From positions 1,302,001 through 1,366,000 of the forward strand of contig NZ_CP076544.1 of assembly GCF_018885305.1 (NCBI RefSeq): a DNA stretch of 64,000 nt, read 5' to 3'. A model generated the notes under the pieces. That model made no database searches. It was not told where the DNA came from and saw only the letters and a program-made list of their open reading frames with translations. Shown here piece by piece: positions 53,376-61,617 of the stretch (position 1 is the stretch's first letter; each line of letters starts with the position of its first letter). Source of the DNA: Curtobacterium sp. L6-1 (GTDB lineage: Bacteria; Actinomycetota; Actinomycetes; Actinomycetales; Microbacteriaceae). Both the position numbers and the translations under genes were made by a program.

Positions 53376-54620
53376 ATGACCAAGAGAACCGTCGTCGTCA
53401 CCGGTATCGGTGCGATCAGTCCCCTCGCTGCGACCGCCAAGGAATCCTGGGCGGCCCTGCTCGCCGGTGAGTCCGGCATCAGCCGCATCGAGGACCCGCG
53501 CTACGCCGACCTCGAGCTCCCCGTCGAGTTCGCCGGTCAGGCCCGTCGCTTCGTCACCGACCAGCTCACCCGCCCCGAGTCGAAGCGGCTCGACCCCTCC
53601 TCGCAGCTGTCGCTCATCGCGGCCCGAGAGGCCTGGGCCGACGCCGGCATCGACGCCGAGTCCGTCGTGCCCGAGCGCCTCATCGTCGACTGGGCGACCG
53701 GCATCGGCGGCGTGAACACCCTCCTCGACGCCTGGGACACCCTGCGCGAGAAAGGCCCGCGTCGCGTCATGCCGATGACGGTCCCGATGCTCATGGCGAA
53801 CGGCCCCGCCGCCGCCATCGAGATGGAGTTCGGCGCCCGCGGTGGCGCCCGCACCTACCTCTCCGCCTGCGCCTCCTCGACCGAGTCCCTGGCCGAGGCG
53901 TACCGGCACGTCGCGTTCGGCGACGCCGACATCGTCATCGCCGGTGGCGCCGAGGCCGCACTGCACCCGCTGCCCCTCGCGTCCTTCGCCGCGATGCAGG
54001 CCCTGTCGCGCCGCAACGACTCCCCCGAGACAGCCTCGCGTCCGTACGACGTCACCCGCGACGGCTTCGTGCTCGCCGACGGTGCCGCCGCGCTGATCCT
54101 CGAGACCAAGGAGCACGCCGAGGCCCGCGGAGCGCACATCTACGCCGAGGTCGCAGGCTCCGGCATCACCTCGGACGCGTTCCACATCACCGCTCCGGAC
54201 CCGGAGGGCTCCGCTGCTGCCCGTGCCGTCATCATGGCGCTCGAGCACGCGGACGCCAGCCGCGAGGACGTCGCCCACGTCAACGCCCACGCGACCTCGA
54301 CGCCGGTCGGCGACGTGGCCGAGTACCACGCCATGCGCCGCGTCTTCGGCGACCACCTCGACTCGGTGGTCGTCTCGGCCACCAAGGCGTCCACCGGGCA
54401 CCTGCTCGGCGGCGCCGGCGCGATCGAGGCGGTCTTCACCGTCCTCGCGCTCGAGAACCGCGTCGCTCCGCCGACGATCAACCTCACCGAGCAGGACCCG
54501 GAGATCGTCATGGACGTCGCGACGGCGCCCCGCGACCTGCCGCAGGGCGACCTGCTCGCGGTGAGCAACTCGTTCGGCTTCGGCGGGCACAACGCCGTGG
54601 TGGCGTTCCGCTCGGTCTGA
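53376..54620 (+). CDS. fabF: Beta-ketoacyl-ACP synthase II
   Basis: Elongating ketosynthase of type II fatty acid synthesis. The 414-residue product has Cys165 in [10 protein letters not shown], His in [12 protein letters not shown] near 305 and His in [12 protein letters not shown] near 341, plus FGFGGHNA at the end. AGAAAG precedes the ATG at 53376. A terminator follows the stop. Confidence 0.96.
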   Translation: MTKRTVVVTGIGAISPLAATAKESWAALLAGESGISRIEDPRYADLELPVEFAGQARRFVTDQLTRPESKRLDPSSQLSLIAAREAWADAGIDAESVVPERLIVDWATGIGGVNTLLDAWDTLREKGPRRVMPMTVPMLMANGPAAAIEMEFGARGGARTYLSACASSTESLAEAYRHVAFGDADIVIAGGAEAALHPLPLASFAAMQALSRRNDSPETASRPYDVTRDGFVLADGAAALILETKEHAEARGAHIYAEVAGSGITSDAFHITAPDPEGSAAARAVIMALEHADASREDVAHVNAHATSTPVGDVAEYHAMRRVFGDHLDSVVVSATKASTGHLLGGAGAIEAVFTVLALENRVAPPTINLTEQDPEIVMDVATAPRDLPQGDLLAVSNSFGFGGHNAVVAFRSV

Positions 54621-54633
54621 TCCACGCTCCGTC

Positions 54634-54668
54634 CGGAGGCCCGTCCCGCGTCGCGGGGCGGGCCTCCG
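54634..54668 (+). terminator. Terminator of the fab operon
   Basis: CGGAGGCCCG (54634-54643) with CGGGCCTCCG (54659-54668) and a further inner CCCGC/GCGGG stem, followed by TTCCGT. Confidence 0.85.
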
Positions 54669-54713
54669 TTCCGTCTGGGGCTCGTCCCGCTGGCCGCCGG
54701 GCGGGCGGCGGCT

Positions 54714-54749
54714 GGCGGGCGGGCGACGGTTGGCGGGCGGGCGACGGTT
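54714..54749. repeat. Two tandem 18-bp repeats
   Basis: GGCGGGCGGGCGACGGTT twice, between the fab terminator and the long repeat array. Confidence 0.85.
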
Positions 54750-54776
54750 GGCGTGCCGAGAGCAAAGCCGAGGTCG

Positions 54777-55459
54777 CACAATCTGCCGCTCACGTCCGCC
54801 GAGGTGACACGAACGGCCGCCCAGGACGCCGGCACCCGACCGAACGCGCGACCTCGCCGTCGTATCCCGGGCGCTCCGTCTCCCGGGCGCTCGGGGCGTA
54901 CCGCCCGGACCGCAGGCGCCGAGGTCGCACGACTTGCCGCTCCCGTCCGCCGACGTGACAGAAACCGCCGCCCGGGAAGCCCGCACCAGACCGAACGCGC
55001 GACCTCGCCGTCGTATCCCGGGCGCTCCGTCTCCCGGGTGCGCGGGGCGTACCGCCCGGACCGGAGGCGCCGAGGTCGCACGACTTGCCGCTCCCGTCCG
55101 CAGACGTGACAGAAACCGCCGCCCGGGGGCCCGGCCGCGGCAGGACGTGCGACCTCGCGGATCGAGCGCGGGCGCGTCGGCGGCTGGGCGCCCGCGGCGT
55201 TCGGGTCGGACCGGAGGCGCCGAGGTCGCACGACCCGCCGCTCCCGTCCGCCGACCTCACAGAAACCGCCGCCCGGGAGGCCCGCACCCGACAGAACGCG
55301 CGACCTCGCCGTCGTATCCCGGGCGCTCCGTCTCCCGGGCACGCGGGGCGTGCGGCCCGGATCGGAGGCGCATAGGTCCCACGACCCGCCGCTCGCGTCC
55401 GCCGACGTGACACGAACTGTGGCCCAGGAGGCCCGGGCCCGGCAGGACGTGCGACCTCG
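54777..55459. repeat. Array of five ~88-bp elements with fixed 63-bp spacers
   Basis: Elements at 54779-54856, 54920-55007, 55071-55157, 55221-55308 and 55372-55459, each bounded by inverted ends CGAGGTCGCAC and GYGCGACCTCG (the fifth has a degenerate left end). Every gap between elements is 63 bp. The left ~70 bp is conserved in all copies. The right part exists in two versions: copies 1, 2 and 4 share one, 3 and 5 share CAGGACGTGCGACCTCG. The first copy is 10 bp shorter. Nothing in it reads as a credible protein. Together with its flanks it fills the 967-nt gap between fabF and the DUF3145 gene. Confidence 0.88.
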
Positions 55460-55533
55460 GCGAGCCCCGCTGGGCGCGGCGACCCCGCCGGGTGCGCCGA
55501 CCCACACCCGCGCGCGCGCACGCCGCACGCACG

Positions 55534-55565
55534 ACGAAGCGCCGCCCCGGAGGACGGCGCTTCGT
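55534..55565 (-). terminator. Terminator of the DUF3145 gene
   Basis: Perfect 11-bp arms ACGAAGCGCCG (55534-55544) and CGGCGCTTCGT (55555-55565), 22 nt past the stop. Confidence 0.8.
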
Positions 55566-55587
55566 GCGGATCGGAGTGTCGGGAGCG

Positions 55588-56088
55588 TCAGCCCACGCGG
55601 TGGAGCCAGACGACCGGGTTGCCCTCGGCCGCCTGACGGAAGGGCTCGAGCTCGTCGTCCCACGCCTGCCCGAGCGCGAGACGCAGTTCGCGGTGCAGTT
55701 CGAGCGCGTTGCTGCCCGCGAGCTCCATGGCGTAGCGGATGCGGTCCTCGGGCACGACCATGTTGCCCGTGACGTCGGTCTGCGCGTAGAAGACGCCGAG
55801 GTCGGGCGTGTGCATCCACCGGCCGCCATCGGACTCGCCGGTGGCGTCCTCGGTGACCTCGAAGCGGAGGTGCTCCCACCCACGCAGCGCGGAGGCGATC
55901 GCCGCCCCGGAGCCGACGGGCCCGGACCACGTGAACTCGGTGCGCCGCGATCCGTCCAGCGCGGGCTGGTCGAGCCACGAGAAGTTCACGGCACGACTCA
56001 TCGCGCGACCTGCCGCCCATTCGACGTGCGGGCAGAGCGCGCGTGGTGAGGAGTGCACGTAGAGCACTCCTGACGTTGTCCCAGTCAC
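55588..56088 (-). CDS. DUF3145 family protein
   Basis: A 166-residue protein of the actinobacteria-specific DUF3145 family: GVLYVHSSPRALCPHVEWAA at residues about 7-26, then FSWLDQPA, YAQTDVTGNMVVPEDRIRYA and a final NPVVWLHRVG. Function unknown; essential-looking conservation in actinobacteria. The GTG at 56088 was chosen because GGAGGA ends 3 nt upstream, overlapping codons of a longer reading from the ATG at 56121. Confidence 0.9.
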   Translation of the reverse strand: MTGTTSGVLYVHSSPRALCPHVEWAAGRAMSRAVNFSWLDQPALDGSRRTEFTWSGPVGSGAAIASALRGWEHLRFEVTEDATGESDGGRWMHTPDLGVFYAQTDVTGNMVVPEDRIRYAMELAGSNALELHRELRLALGQAWDDELEPFRQAAEGNPVVWLHRVG

Positions 56089-56307
56089 GATTCCTCCGAT
56101 CGTCAGGTGCGACTTCCCCATCGACCTGTACAGCGGAGGACCCGTTCCGGGTCATCGGTATGCGATTGTGATGTCCCGCAGGACAGGCCCATCATGCCAG
56201 TGCGCACTGGGAACGGCAAGCACCCCGCAGCGACTCGCGCACGGAGCGGAGTACCAGCAGCCAGAGGCCGGAGGCCCCGACCTCCAGGCACCCAGGCGCG
56301 CCGTCGA

Positions 56308-57441
56308 CTACGCGAGCTCCTGGCGCGGGTAGATCACCTTCTGCACGATGATGATGACCGATGCCGCTGCCGGCACGGCCACGAGCGCACCGAGCACTCC
56401 GCCGATCGTCGCACCCGCGACTGCGGCGATCACCACGAGGGCACCGGGCACCTGCACGGCACGCGACATGATGCGGGGCGAGATGACGTACGCCTCGACC
56501 TGCATGTACACGAGGTAGTAGACGGCCGCGGCGAGGGCGGTCGCCGGCGAGGCGAACAGGCAGAGCAGCGAGATCAGGACCGCGGCGCCGAGCGTGCCGA
56601 CGAGCGGGATGAGCGACCCGAGGAACGCGAACGACGCGAGCAGCACGGGCAGCGGCGCGCCGATGACGAGCAGCCAGATAATGCTGAGCACGCCGTTGAT
56701 GCCGGCCTGGGTGATCTGCCCGACGACGTACCGGCCGACCGAGGAGGTGACCTGTTCGCTGACCTCGACGAAGTTCTCGCGACGGGACGCCGGCACGAAC
56801 CGGTACGCCATGGTCTTCAGCCCACGCATCGACGCGAGGAAGTACAGCATCAGGATGATGACGATGAGCGCCCCGGTCAGGCCGGACAGGATGCCGCTGC
56901 CGACCGCCAGGATCCCGCCCCCGAGCGAAAGCAGGTTGCCCGGGTTCTCGACGAAGGTCTGCACCGACTCGAGCGCGTGGTCGACGTCGAACGACCCCTC
57001 GAACTGACGCGAGAGGTCCTGCACCCACCTCTGCCGGGAGATGTCACCGACGATCTCCGGGAAGTTCTGCACCAGGTTCGTCGCCTGCTCGACCAGGATC
57101 GGCACGATCGCGAACACGACACCGACGAACGCCCCGAGCACGGCCACGACGACGATCAGGATGGCCGACCACCGCGGGATGTAGCGCTCGAGCAGGTTCA
57201 CGAGCGGGTCGAGGCCCAGCGCGATGAACAGGGCGACGCCGATGTAGACGAGGACCGTGCTCAGTTCGCGGACGAGCGAACCGGCGAGCAGTGCGACGAG
57301 CACTCCGATCGCGCCCATGAACCCGAGGCGGAACGCGTTGACGCGCACCCCGGTGCCCGCTCGGCTGACCTCGAACGTCACGTTCGGGGTCGGCCCGGGG
57401 CTGTGGTGCTCGGGAGGGCGCTTCTTCGACGGCAGGTGCAC
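56308..57441 (-). CDS. AI-2E family permease (second copy)
   Basis: A 377-residue membrane protein with about eight helices. Family signatures are GSLIPLVGTLGAAVLISLL near 255 and QVEAYVISPRIMSRAVQVPG near 305. The N-terminal ~30 residues are hydrophilic. The GTG at 57441 lies only 2 nt from the 3' end of a tRNA gene, so an internal GTG at 57348 is possible. Substrate unknown. Confidence 0.85.
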   Translation of the reverse strand: MHLPSKKRPPEHHSPGPTPNVTFEVSRAGTGVRVNAFRLGFMGAIGVLVALLAGSLVRELSTVLVYIGVALFIALGLDPLVNLLERYIPRWSAILIVVVAVLGAFVGVVFAIVPILVEQATNLVQNFPEIVGDISRQRWVQDLSRQFEGSFDVDHALESVQTFVENPGNLLSLGGGILAVGSGILSGLTGALIVIILMLYFLASMRGLKTMAYRFVPASRRENFVEVSEQVTSSVGRYVVGQITQAGINGVLSIIWLLVIGAPLPVLLASFAFLGSLIPLVGTLGAAVLISLLCLFASPATALAAAVYYLVYMQVEAYVISPRIMSRAVQVPGALVVIAAVAGATIGGVLGALVAVPAAASVIIIVQKVIYPRQELA

Positions 57442-57442
57442 G

Positions 57443-57517
57443 TAGGGCGGGCGGGACTTGAACCCGCGAATCGTTCGGTTATGAGCCGACTGCCTTGACC
57501 AGCTTGGCTACCGCCCC
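57443..57517 (-). tRNA. tRNA with CAT anticodon (elongator Met or Ile2)
   Basis: 75-nt cloverleaf: acceptor GGGGCGG with CCGCCCT, D-stem GCC/GGC, anticodon loop CTCATAA, T-arm GCGGGTTCAAGTCCCGC. The stem below the anticodon has one mismatch. Met versus Ile2 (lysidine-modified) cannot be settled by eye. Its first 10 nt overlap the end of the glycosyltransferase gene. Confidence 0.88.
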
Positions 57518-58740
57518 TCGGGGCCAGCGGCCACCGGTTCCCCACGATACAACGCCTCGAACGTGGAGAGCGTGCGGTTGATGTCGTGTGCCTCGATCAT
57601 CGTCAGGCTGCGCTCCCGCATCGCCATGTACTCGTCGTCCGGGGCGGTGAGCACCGTGGTCAGCTTGGCCGCGAGATCGTGCTCGTTCCCGGGCGTGAAC
57701 AGTGCCCCGTTGCCGTCGATCAGGTGCGGCAACGCCATCGCGTCGGCGGCGACGACGGGCAGACCGGATGCCATCGCCTCGAGCGAGGAGATGCTCTGCA
57801 GTTCGGCGGTCGACGGCATCACGAAGACGGTGCCCTCGGTGAGCGTGCGCAGCTTGACCTCGTCGGACACGAACCCGAGGAAGCGCACCCGGTCCTCGAC
57901 CCCGAGTTCCTGGGCGAGCGCGGTGAGCTTCGGGATCATGTCGCCGTCGCCGACCACCGTGAAGCGGGCGTCGAGCGAGGCCGGTAGGAGCGGCAGCGCC
58001 CGGATGACGACGTCGAGGTTCTTCTCGGGCGCGACCCGGCCGACGAAGACGATCTCGTTGCCGGTCGGACGACCGCTCGCCGCCGTGTAGCGGGAGGCGT
58101 CGACGCCGCACGAGATCGCGAGCACGGGCTGCCCGGCGATCGCGTCGCGGAGGTAGTCGGCAGCGAGCTCGGTCGGCGTGGTGATCGCCTCGGCGAGCCG
58201 GTAGGTCTTCGCCGCGTCCCGCCAGGCGACCTTGAGCGCAATGGGCGTCGTGCGCTTGCCGAAGGGTGTGTACTCGAGCAGGTTCTCGGGCATGAAGTGG
58301 TTCGTACCGATGATCCGGATGCCACGGTCGTGCGCCTCGCGGGCGACGCCGCGACCGACGACGATGTGCGACTGGATGTGCACCACGTCGGGCTGCAGCG
58401 CGTCGATGACGGGCGCGGTGTGCTTGCGGACGGTCCACGGCCACGCGAACCGGTACCAGGCGTGCGCCGGCCAGCGGTACGAGGCCAGGCGGTGCACCGT
58501 GAGGGTGACGCCCCGGTACTCCTCGTCGAAGGACCCGTGGTGCGTCCGGTTCCAGGACGGTGCGATGACGTGGACCTCGTGCCCGCGCTCGGCGAGCCCG
58601 ACCGCGAGCTCCTCGGTGAAGGTCGCGGCTCCGTTGACGTCGGGGGCGAAGGTGTCGGCGGCGATGAGCACCCGCAGCGGCCGTCGCCCTCCGGTGGCGG
58701 CCGTGGTGTCGGTCGTCTCGGTCGTGGCGTCTGCTGACAC
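57508..58740 (-). CDS. GT4-family glycosyltransferase
   Basis: A 410-residue retaining GT-B enzyme. The N-terminal ADTFAPDVNGAATFTEEL near residue 28, VFVGRVAPEKNLDVVIRAL near 230, and the E-x7-E motif AELQSISSLEAMASGLPVV near 316 are family GT4 signatures, as in PimB-type mannosyltransferases. Acceptor unknown, likely a phosphoinositide or glycolipid. The TAG stop lies inside the tRNA sequence, so processing of the tRNA would clip the mRNA end. Confidence 0.92.
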   Translation of the reverse strand: MSADATTETTDTTAATGGRRPLRVLIAADTFAPDVNGAATFTEELAVGLAERGHEVHVIAPSWNRTHHGSFDEEYRGVTLTVHRLASYRWPAHAWYRFAWPWTVRKHTAPVIDALQPDVVHIQSHIVVGRGVAREAHDRGIRIIGTNHFMPENLLEYTPFGKRTTPIALKVAWRDAAKTYRLAEAITTPTELAADYLRDAIAGQPVLAISCGVDASRYTAASGRPTGNEIVFVGRVAPEKNLDVVIRALPLLPASLDARFTVVGDGDMIPKLTALAQELGVEDRVRFLGFVSDEVKLRTLTEGTVFVMPSTAELQSISSLEAMASGLPVVAADAMALPHLIDGNGALFTPGNEHDLAAKLTTVLTAPDDEYMAMRERSLTMIEAHDINRTLSTFEALYRGEPVAAGPEGR

Positions 58741-58973
58741 GGCGGGTGTCGTCCTCTCGTCGTGGTGGCCGGCACGCGCACGCGTCGCGCGTCGGCCTGG
58801 TCGGTTCGGAACGCTACCGCACCCCTCCGGCCGCCCGCCTCCGCCGCGCGGCGGACCCCGGTCATCCTGTGGGACGGCCCGGCATGACCGGCGGGATCGG
58901 CGGGATCGGCAGGATCGGCGGCGCCGGGCCGCACCGGTCGCCTCCCCGTGTGGACGGACGTTCGCGACGTGCC

Positions 58974-58997
58974 GGACGGGAGGCGCGCCTCCCGTCC
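58974..58997 (-). terminator. Terminator of the DMT transporter gene
   Basis: A 24-nt perfect palindrome GGACGGGAGGCG/CGCCTCCCGTCC, 4 nt past the stop at 59002. Confidence 0.8.
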
Positions 58998-59001
58998 GTC
59001 G

Positions 59002-59916
59002 TCAGCGTCGCGTGTCGGGGTGGTGCTTCGCGAGCAGGAAGACGCCGGTCACGGCGATCGCGCCGGCGACGAGGAAGCCGACGCCGGCGCCGACGGGCGC
59101 CCCGGCAGCCTCGTCGAGGACGACCACGCCGATGCCGACCGCGACGATCGGGTCGACGACGGTGAGACCCGCGATGACCAGGTCGGCGGACCCGCTCGAG
59201 TAGGCGTTCTGCACGAAGTACGCGCCGACGGCCGACGCGACGACGACGCCGACGATGGCGAACACCGTCACCCAGTCGAAGGTGCCGTTCACGATCCGGT
59301 TGAGCGTGACCTTCGCGAGCGTCGCGACGAACCCGTAGAGCACGCCGGCGCCGATGATGTAGTACAGGGCGTTCCGGTGCTTCGCGACGATCCGGAACGA
59401 CACCGCGACGAGCGCCAGGACGACCGCGAGCACGACCAGGACGGTGATGAGCTGTCCGCGGCCGATCGCGCTCTCGCGCCCGTACAGCGCGGCGATGAGG
59501 ACGAAGAGGCCGACACCGCCGATGCACGTCCAGACCGCCCGTCTGGCCTGGGCGCCGAGCGGGACGCCGCTGCTCCGCGACGAGAACCACGTCGTGACGA
59601 CGAGGGCGACGGCGCCGAGGGGCTGGACGACGATGAGCGGCGCGTAGGTGATGCTGACCAGCTGCAGGACGATCGCGGCGCCGAGCATGAGCGTGCCGAG
59701 CACCCAGTTGCCGCTGCCGAGCAGGGCGAGGACGTGCCGCACGGACAGGCCGGTCGACTGCTGTCCGAGTCGGGCCTCGACGCGCTGGACCCCCCGGCTC
59801 TGGAACTGCGCACCGAGCGAGAGGAACACCGCGCCGATGAGGGCCACGGGGATCATCAGCGCCGCGAACGGGGTCAGGTTCTGCACCGCGTCGGGGATCG
59901 GCAGGTCCGGTGTCAC
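59002..59916 (-). CDS. DMT-family (EamA/NIPA-like) membrane transporter
   Basis: A 304-residue protein with nine to ten predicted helices. LGAQFQSRGVQRVEARL near 34 and VQPLGAVALVVTTWFSS near 98 are typical of actinobacterial DMT proteins related to NIPA or multidrug exporters. Substrate unknown. GTG start with TAGCCT 6 nt upstream, divergent from def with only 39 nt between the starts. Confidence 0.85.
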   Translation of the reverse strand: MTPDLPIPDAVQNLTPFAALMIPVALIGAVFLSLGAQFQSRGVQRVEARLGQQSTGLSVRHVLALLGSGNWVLGTLMLGAAIVLQLVSITYAPLIVVQPLGAVALVVTTWFSSRSSGVPLGAQARRAVWTCIGGVGLFVLIAALYGRESAIGRGQLITVLVVLAVVLALVAVSFRIVAKHRNALYYIIGAGVLYGFVATLAKVTLNRIVNGTFDWVTVFAIVGVVVASAVGAYFVQNAYSSGSADLVIAGLTVVDPIVAVGIGVVVLDEAAGAPVGAGVGFLVAGAIAVTGVFLLAKHHPDTRR

Positions 59917-59922
59917 GCGTCG

Positions 59923-59949
59923 AGGCTATCCGACCCGCGCGGATACCCT
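59923..59949. promoter_or_regulatory. Back-to-back leaderless promoters (DMT gene and def)
   Basis: TAGCCT on the minus strand (59923-59928), 6 nt from the GTG at 59916, and TACCCT on the plus strand (59944-59949), 6 nt from the ATG at 59956. Confidence 0.5.
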
Positions 59950-59955
59950 GGGAAC

Positions 59956-60531
59956 ATGCCCGTCCTGCCGATCCGGATCACCGGTGAACCCGTCCTGCAC
60001 ACCCCCGCGACCGAGGTGACCGTCTTCGACGACGCCCTCCGCTCGCTCGTCGCCGACATGTACGAGACGATGGACCTCGCTCCCGGGGTCGGCCTCGCGG
60101 GTCCGCAGGTCGGCGTCGACAAGCGCCTGTTCGTCTACTCGTGGACGGACGACGACGACGTCCTGTGGCGAGGTGTCGCGGTCAACCCGGTGCTCTGGGC
60201 CACTCCCCCACTGCCCGAGTCCGTCGAGGAGCTCGACGAGGACGACGAGTCCGAGGGCTGCCTCTCCGTGCCGGGCGAGCGCTACCCGCTCCGTCGCTCC
60301 GAGGGCGTCCTGCTCCGCGCGGTGGACGAGCACGGCGAGCCGTTCGAGATCGAGGCGCACGGCTGGCTCGCCCGGGTCTTCCAGCACGAGTACGACCACC
60401 TGGACGGGTTGCTCTACGTCGACCGGCTCGTGCACCCCTACGCGAAGCAGGCGCTCAAGGCCGTGCGGAAGAACAGCTGGGGCGGACCGGGCAAGTCCTG
60501 GCTGCCGGGCCGCGACCACCCCGAGGGCTGA
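59956..60531 (+). CDS. def: Peptide deformylase
   Basis: Removes the formyl group from N-terminal fMet with Fe(II). All three motifs are present in the 191-residue product: GVGLAGPQVG near residue 44 (Gly replacing the usual Ala), EGCLSVPGE near 99 with the Cys ligand, and QHEYDHLDG near 142 with two His and the catalytic Glu. Leaderless-type start. Works upstream of methionine aminopeptidase, encoded at 2.5 kb. Confidence 0.95.
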   Translation: MPVLPIRITGEPVLHTPATEVTVFDDALRSLVADMYETMDLAPGVGLAGPQVGVDKRLFVYSWTDDDDVLWRGVAVNPVLWATPPLPESVEELDEDDESEGCLSVPGERYPLRRSEGVLLRAVDEHGEPFEIEAHGWLARVFQHEYDHLDGLLYVDRLVHPYAKQALKAVRKNSWGGPGKSWLPGRDHPEG

Positions 60532-60532
60532 C

Positions 60533-60607
60533 GCCCGCCCATCCCGTGGTGGCTGGCGCCCGCCCATCCCGTGGTGGCTGGCGCCGACCCACCCCGTGGT
60601 GGCTAGC
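60533..60607. repeat. Three tandem 25-bp repeats after def
   Basis: Unit GCCCGCCCATCCCGTGGTGG plus CTGGC at 60533-60557 and 60558-60582, and a third copy with changes at 60583-60607. Confidence 0.9.
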
Positions 60608-60626
60608 GCCCACCCCCCCCGGGTGG

Positions 60627-60680
60627 CTGCTGCGCGCCGGAGGGCTGCTGCTGCGCGCCGGAGGGCTGCTGCTGCGCGCC
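60627..60680. repeat. 21-bp tandem repeats before the lipoprotein 3' end
   Basis: Unit CTGCTGCGCGCCGGAGGG plus CTG at 60627-60647 and 60648-60668, then a 12-bp partial copy. They lie in the def-lipoprotein intergenic space, not in the lipoprotein frame. Confidence 0.88.
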
Positions 60681-60718
60681 AGCGGGTGCGCAGCGTACGG
60701 ACGAGCGCGAGTCGCTGG

Positions 60719-61234
60719 TCAGCGCCGGTAGACCGTCAACGCGTCGCGGAGCCGGTCGATCTCCGGGTGTCCCGGGCAGTACCGCTCGAGCCCGGCGGCG
60801 ACGTTCGCCTGCTCCCGGCTCCGCACCGGCGTCGTCCACGGTGCGGTCCCGCTGACGGCGCACCCCTCCGCCAGTTCCGCGAGGGTCGCGTCGCCGGCGG
60901 CGGCGTCGAGGGCGGACTGCTGCTGCCGTGACGGCTGCGTGCCGGTGATGGGCGCCGCCGTGCACGAGGTGCGGCCGTCCTCCCACACCGCGGCGGAGGT
61001 CGTGTACGTCTCGGTCGCGGACCCGTCGCCGACCGAGCAGGTGAAGGTGAAGACGACGGGCGACGACCCGGACGGCCCCGACGACTCGGAGACGCCTGCG
61101 CCCCCTGTGGGCTCGTCCGCCTCGGCACGGTCGGCCGGGTCCGCGAAGGACGAGCAGCCGGTGAGCACGGTCAGGGCCACCGCGGACGCCAGCGCGGCGA
61201 CGATGGTCGCGGAGCGGCGGGGACGACGAGGCAC
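60719..61234 (-). CDS. Hypothetical lipoprotein, 171 aa
   Basis: Signal peptide with lipobox LTGC (Cys at about 27), a Ser/Gly-rich stalk, then a compact domain with three Cys: FTFTCSVGDGSATE, DGRTSCTAAPITG and EGCAVSG, plus a terminal YCPGHPEIDRLRDAL that adds a fourth. Two disulfides are likely. GTG start with TAACGT 6 nt upstream. No known family. Confidence 0.75.
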   Translation of the reverse strand: MPRRPRRSATIVAALASAVALTVLTGCSSFADPADRAEADEPTGGAGVSESSGPSGSSPVVFTFTCSVGDGSATETYTTSAAVWEDGRTSCTAAPITGTQPSRQQQSALDAAAGDATLAELAEGCAVSGTAPWTTPVRSREQANVAAGLERYCPGHPEIDRLRDALTVYRR

Positions 61235-61240
61235 CTGTGG

Positions 61241-61246
61241 ACGTTA
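61241..61246 (-). promoter_or_regulatory. Leaderless-type -10 box (171-aa lipoprotein)
   Basis: TAACGT on the minus strand, 6 nt from the GTG at 61234. Confidence 0.4.
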
Positions 61247-61400
61247 ACAGCTTCCGGCGGGTCCCCGCCTGTGGAAGCGCACCACGGAGCCCACGAACCG
61301 CAGCGACGCGCGTCGCCGTGCACCGCGTGGCGCGGGGCCCCACGACGCGAGCCTGCCCGGCCCGAGCTGGCCCACGACCCGAGCTGCCCCACAACGCAAG

Positions 61401-61427
61401 AGGCCCCCACCCCGAAGGGTGAGGGCC
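61401..61427 (-). terminator. Terminator of tRNA-Asn
   Basis: AGGCCC-CACCC with GGGTG-GGGCCT around a CGAA loop, with one internal mismatch; on the minus strand it is followed by TCTTGCGTTG. Confidence 0.7.
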
Positions 61428-61432
61428 TGTCG

Positions 61433-61505
61433 CTCCCCGAGTTGGACTCGAACCAACAACCTGCCGGTTAACAGCCGGCTGCTCTGCCAATTGAGCTATC
61501 GAGGA
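61433..61505 (-). tRNA. tRNA-Asn (anticodon GTT)
   Basis: 73-nt cloverleaf: acceptor TCCTCGA with TCGGGGA, D-arm AGCTCAATTGGCAGAGC, anticodon loop CTGTTAA giving GTT, T-arm GTTGGTTCGAGTCCAAC. Confidence 0.97.
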
Positions 61506-61617
61506 TCACTGTCCGCTTGAACAGCAGGTGAAACTGTAGCAGACCCCTGCACGACTGCCGGACATCGGCCGTGCATCCCGGGCGTGCCGCCCTCGGGCAC
61601 CACCCCGCAGGCGTGAA

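Noticed and set aside
54777..55459. CRISPR array
   Set aside because: The 63-bp gaps are similar to each other rather than unique, the repeats are about 88 bp and variable, and no cas gene is in the window.
54140..56155. A ~670-residue open frame on the minus strand across the 54.7-55.5 kb repeat array
   Set aside because: It is open only because of GC-rich codon bias. It overlaps fabF and the DUF3145 gene on real frames, has Arg/Pro/Gly-only composition and simply translates the repeats.
57443..57517. tRNA as attachment site of an integrated element
   Set aside because: No integrase and no repeated tRNA 3' end nearby; the overlap with neighbouring genes looks ancestral.
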